From contig JAJSZT010000018.1 in assembly GCA_030272815.1 (NCBI GenBank), forward strand, positions 1-52,620: 52,620 bases of DNA, given 5' to 3'. Origin of the DNA: Deltaproteobacteria bacterium (GTDB taxonomy: Bacteria; Desulfobacterota; Desulfobacteria; Desulfobacterales; ETH-SRB1). The first letter of the stretch is position 1; every line of letters begins with the position of its first letter. The translations under genes and the position numbers were made by a program. This document shows, in pieces, positions 51,987 to 52,620 of the stretch. Under the pieces are notes generated by a model, which was not told the origin of the DNA, searched no databases, and saw only the letters and a program-made list of their open reading frames with translations.

Positions 51987-52158
51987 CCTCTAAGTAGCTT
52001 ATTATTGCCTTTGTCAAGCATAAAATATAAATTAATCAGTGTATACACTAAATTTGCGGATAAAAAAGCCGCAATCCCTGAAAAAACAACGGGTTATGGC
52101 TTTAATCCTCTTGAAAAAATCTGATTTTATAGTAAACTTATGTTAGGCATGCAAGACT
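51987..52158. other. Gene-free stretch between direct repeats
   Basis: No gene or RNA is recognised between the two repeat copies. The sequence could be the trace of a transposase copy lost or moved away. Confidence 0.4.
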
Positions 52159-52219
52159 ACTATCAATAATATAATTAAATACCAAGTTATTTACTTATTT
52201 ATGGATGTCCCGAATTTCC
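52159..52219. repeat. About 60-bp direct repeat, copy 2 (copy 1 at 51926-51986)
   Basis: Matches copy 1 over the same length with a few substitutions (ATGGATGTCCCGAATTTCC for ATGGACGTCCCGCATTTCC). The preceding GGCATG recalls the ATG region of copy 1. Confidence 0.8.
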
Positions 52220-52620
52220 GATCCCGGAATATAATCAACGTACACATTTGTTATAATTCTGCCAAAGCGGTTTCGTTCCGTAAATATTCGTAATTGGCCA
52301 ATTCTTTTGGAGTTTATTACCATCGTGGGAGTGATGATAACAAAAACACTTTTAAAATCAAGAACGAATTTAATTTTTTGCGATTCAATAATTTCAGATA
52401 GTTAGGGTCTTCAGCAAATCATTTTACACATGAAGTTATGAGAAGCAATTATTCCGAGATTTCAAGAACTTATCTTTCGCGCCGTGATCTCTGAATGTTT
52501 ATGTCTAACTCTATCTCAATTCTCTCCTCTGTAATGGAGATTCACTGTGTGGGGAACATGCTGCACCTTCTGGAAGCTTCAGGTAACATTTTATATAATA
52601 TTTTATATTTTGAATTTGCG
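52220..52620. other. Window end without recognised gene
   Basis: About 400 AT-rich bases. Only short ORFs are seen; a minus-strand frame at about 52320-52195 (42 codons) has no recognised relatives. It may continue into a feature beyond the window. Confidence 0.4.

Noticed and set aside
52195-52320. 42-codon minus-strand ORF near the window end
   Set aside because: No recognised relatives, no clear ribosome site, and it overlaps the direct repeat.
1-52620. CRISPR arrays, rRNA or tRNA genes
   Set aside because: No regularly spaced identical repeats and no recognisable rRNA or tRNA sequence was found by eye; the word-repeat spacers are irregular.

Overview
The window looks like accessory chromosome of an anaerobic Gram-negative bacterium. 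Desulfobacterota (a sulfate-reducer relative) is my best guess. This rests on moderate-to-low GC, two complete Ton systems, many TonB-dependent receptors (TBDRs), nickel/cobalt handling genes, and apparent selenocysteine use. The taxonomy is inference; no rRNA or marker gene is present.

Layout. 1-2.3 kb: a truncated IS91-type transposase abuts a truncated DUF5677-like ORF that ends in a candidate integron attC site; then two small unknown ORFs convergent with a beta-class DNA methyltransferase. 2.3-6.5 kb: AT-rich spacer, a NikB/DppB permease remnant fused to a duplicated signal-peptide segment, a NicO-type Ni/Co transporter with a His-rich loop, and repeat elements. 6.5-10.4 kb: a Ca-binding-repeat exported protein, then ExbB-ExbD-TonB system I. 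10.5-30.8 kb: six TBDRs interleaved with three DUF4198 proteins, three exported tetrapyrrole-methylase-like proteins and an exported nucleoside-hydrolase/FmdE fusion. 30.9-40.8 kb: amino acid permease, Slp lipoprotein, Ton system II (DUF3450, long ExbB, ExbB, ExbD, TonB, TPR), a collapsed duplication, and a seventh TBDR. 40.9-49.1 kb, minus strand: a metal ABC transporter operon with two binding proteins, two NikL-like proteins, an FmdE-like lipoprotein and an AAA+/winged-helix protein. 49.2-52.6 kb: an old-yellow-enzyme homologue, a HigBA toxin-antitoxin pair and decayed mobile elements.

Main discovery. Two neighbouring TBDR genes (18846-20942 and 21987-24104) are interrupted by in-frame TGA codons at the same place in the protein, with homologous sequence continuing in the same frame. 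They align as R-L-P-C-P-U-D versus R-M-P-U-I-U-D, so a Cys in one receptor faces a TGA in the other. Exactly 13 nt after the last TGA both genes carry the same hairpin (TGGGCGC, 5-nt G-rich loop, GCGTCC), at nearly the same loop distance as in the E. coli fdhF SECIS. I read these as selenocysteine-containing outer-membrane receptors with C-x-U and U-x-U motifs. Each is followed directly by a gene for a signal-peptide-bearing tetrapyrrole-methylase-fold protein.

How the genes may work together. The receptors would take up a metal or metal-tetrapyrrole ligand (nickel, cobalt or a corrinoid/porphyrin), powered by the two Ton systems. Periplasmic DUF4198, NikL and TP-methylase-like proteins would hand it on, and the NicO and ABC transporters would move metal across the inner membrane. 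Many of these exported proteins have His at the predicted mature N terminus, which fits N-terminal Ni/Co/Cu coordination.
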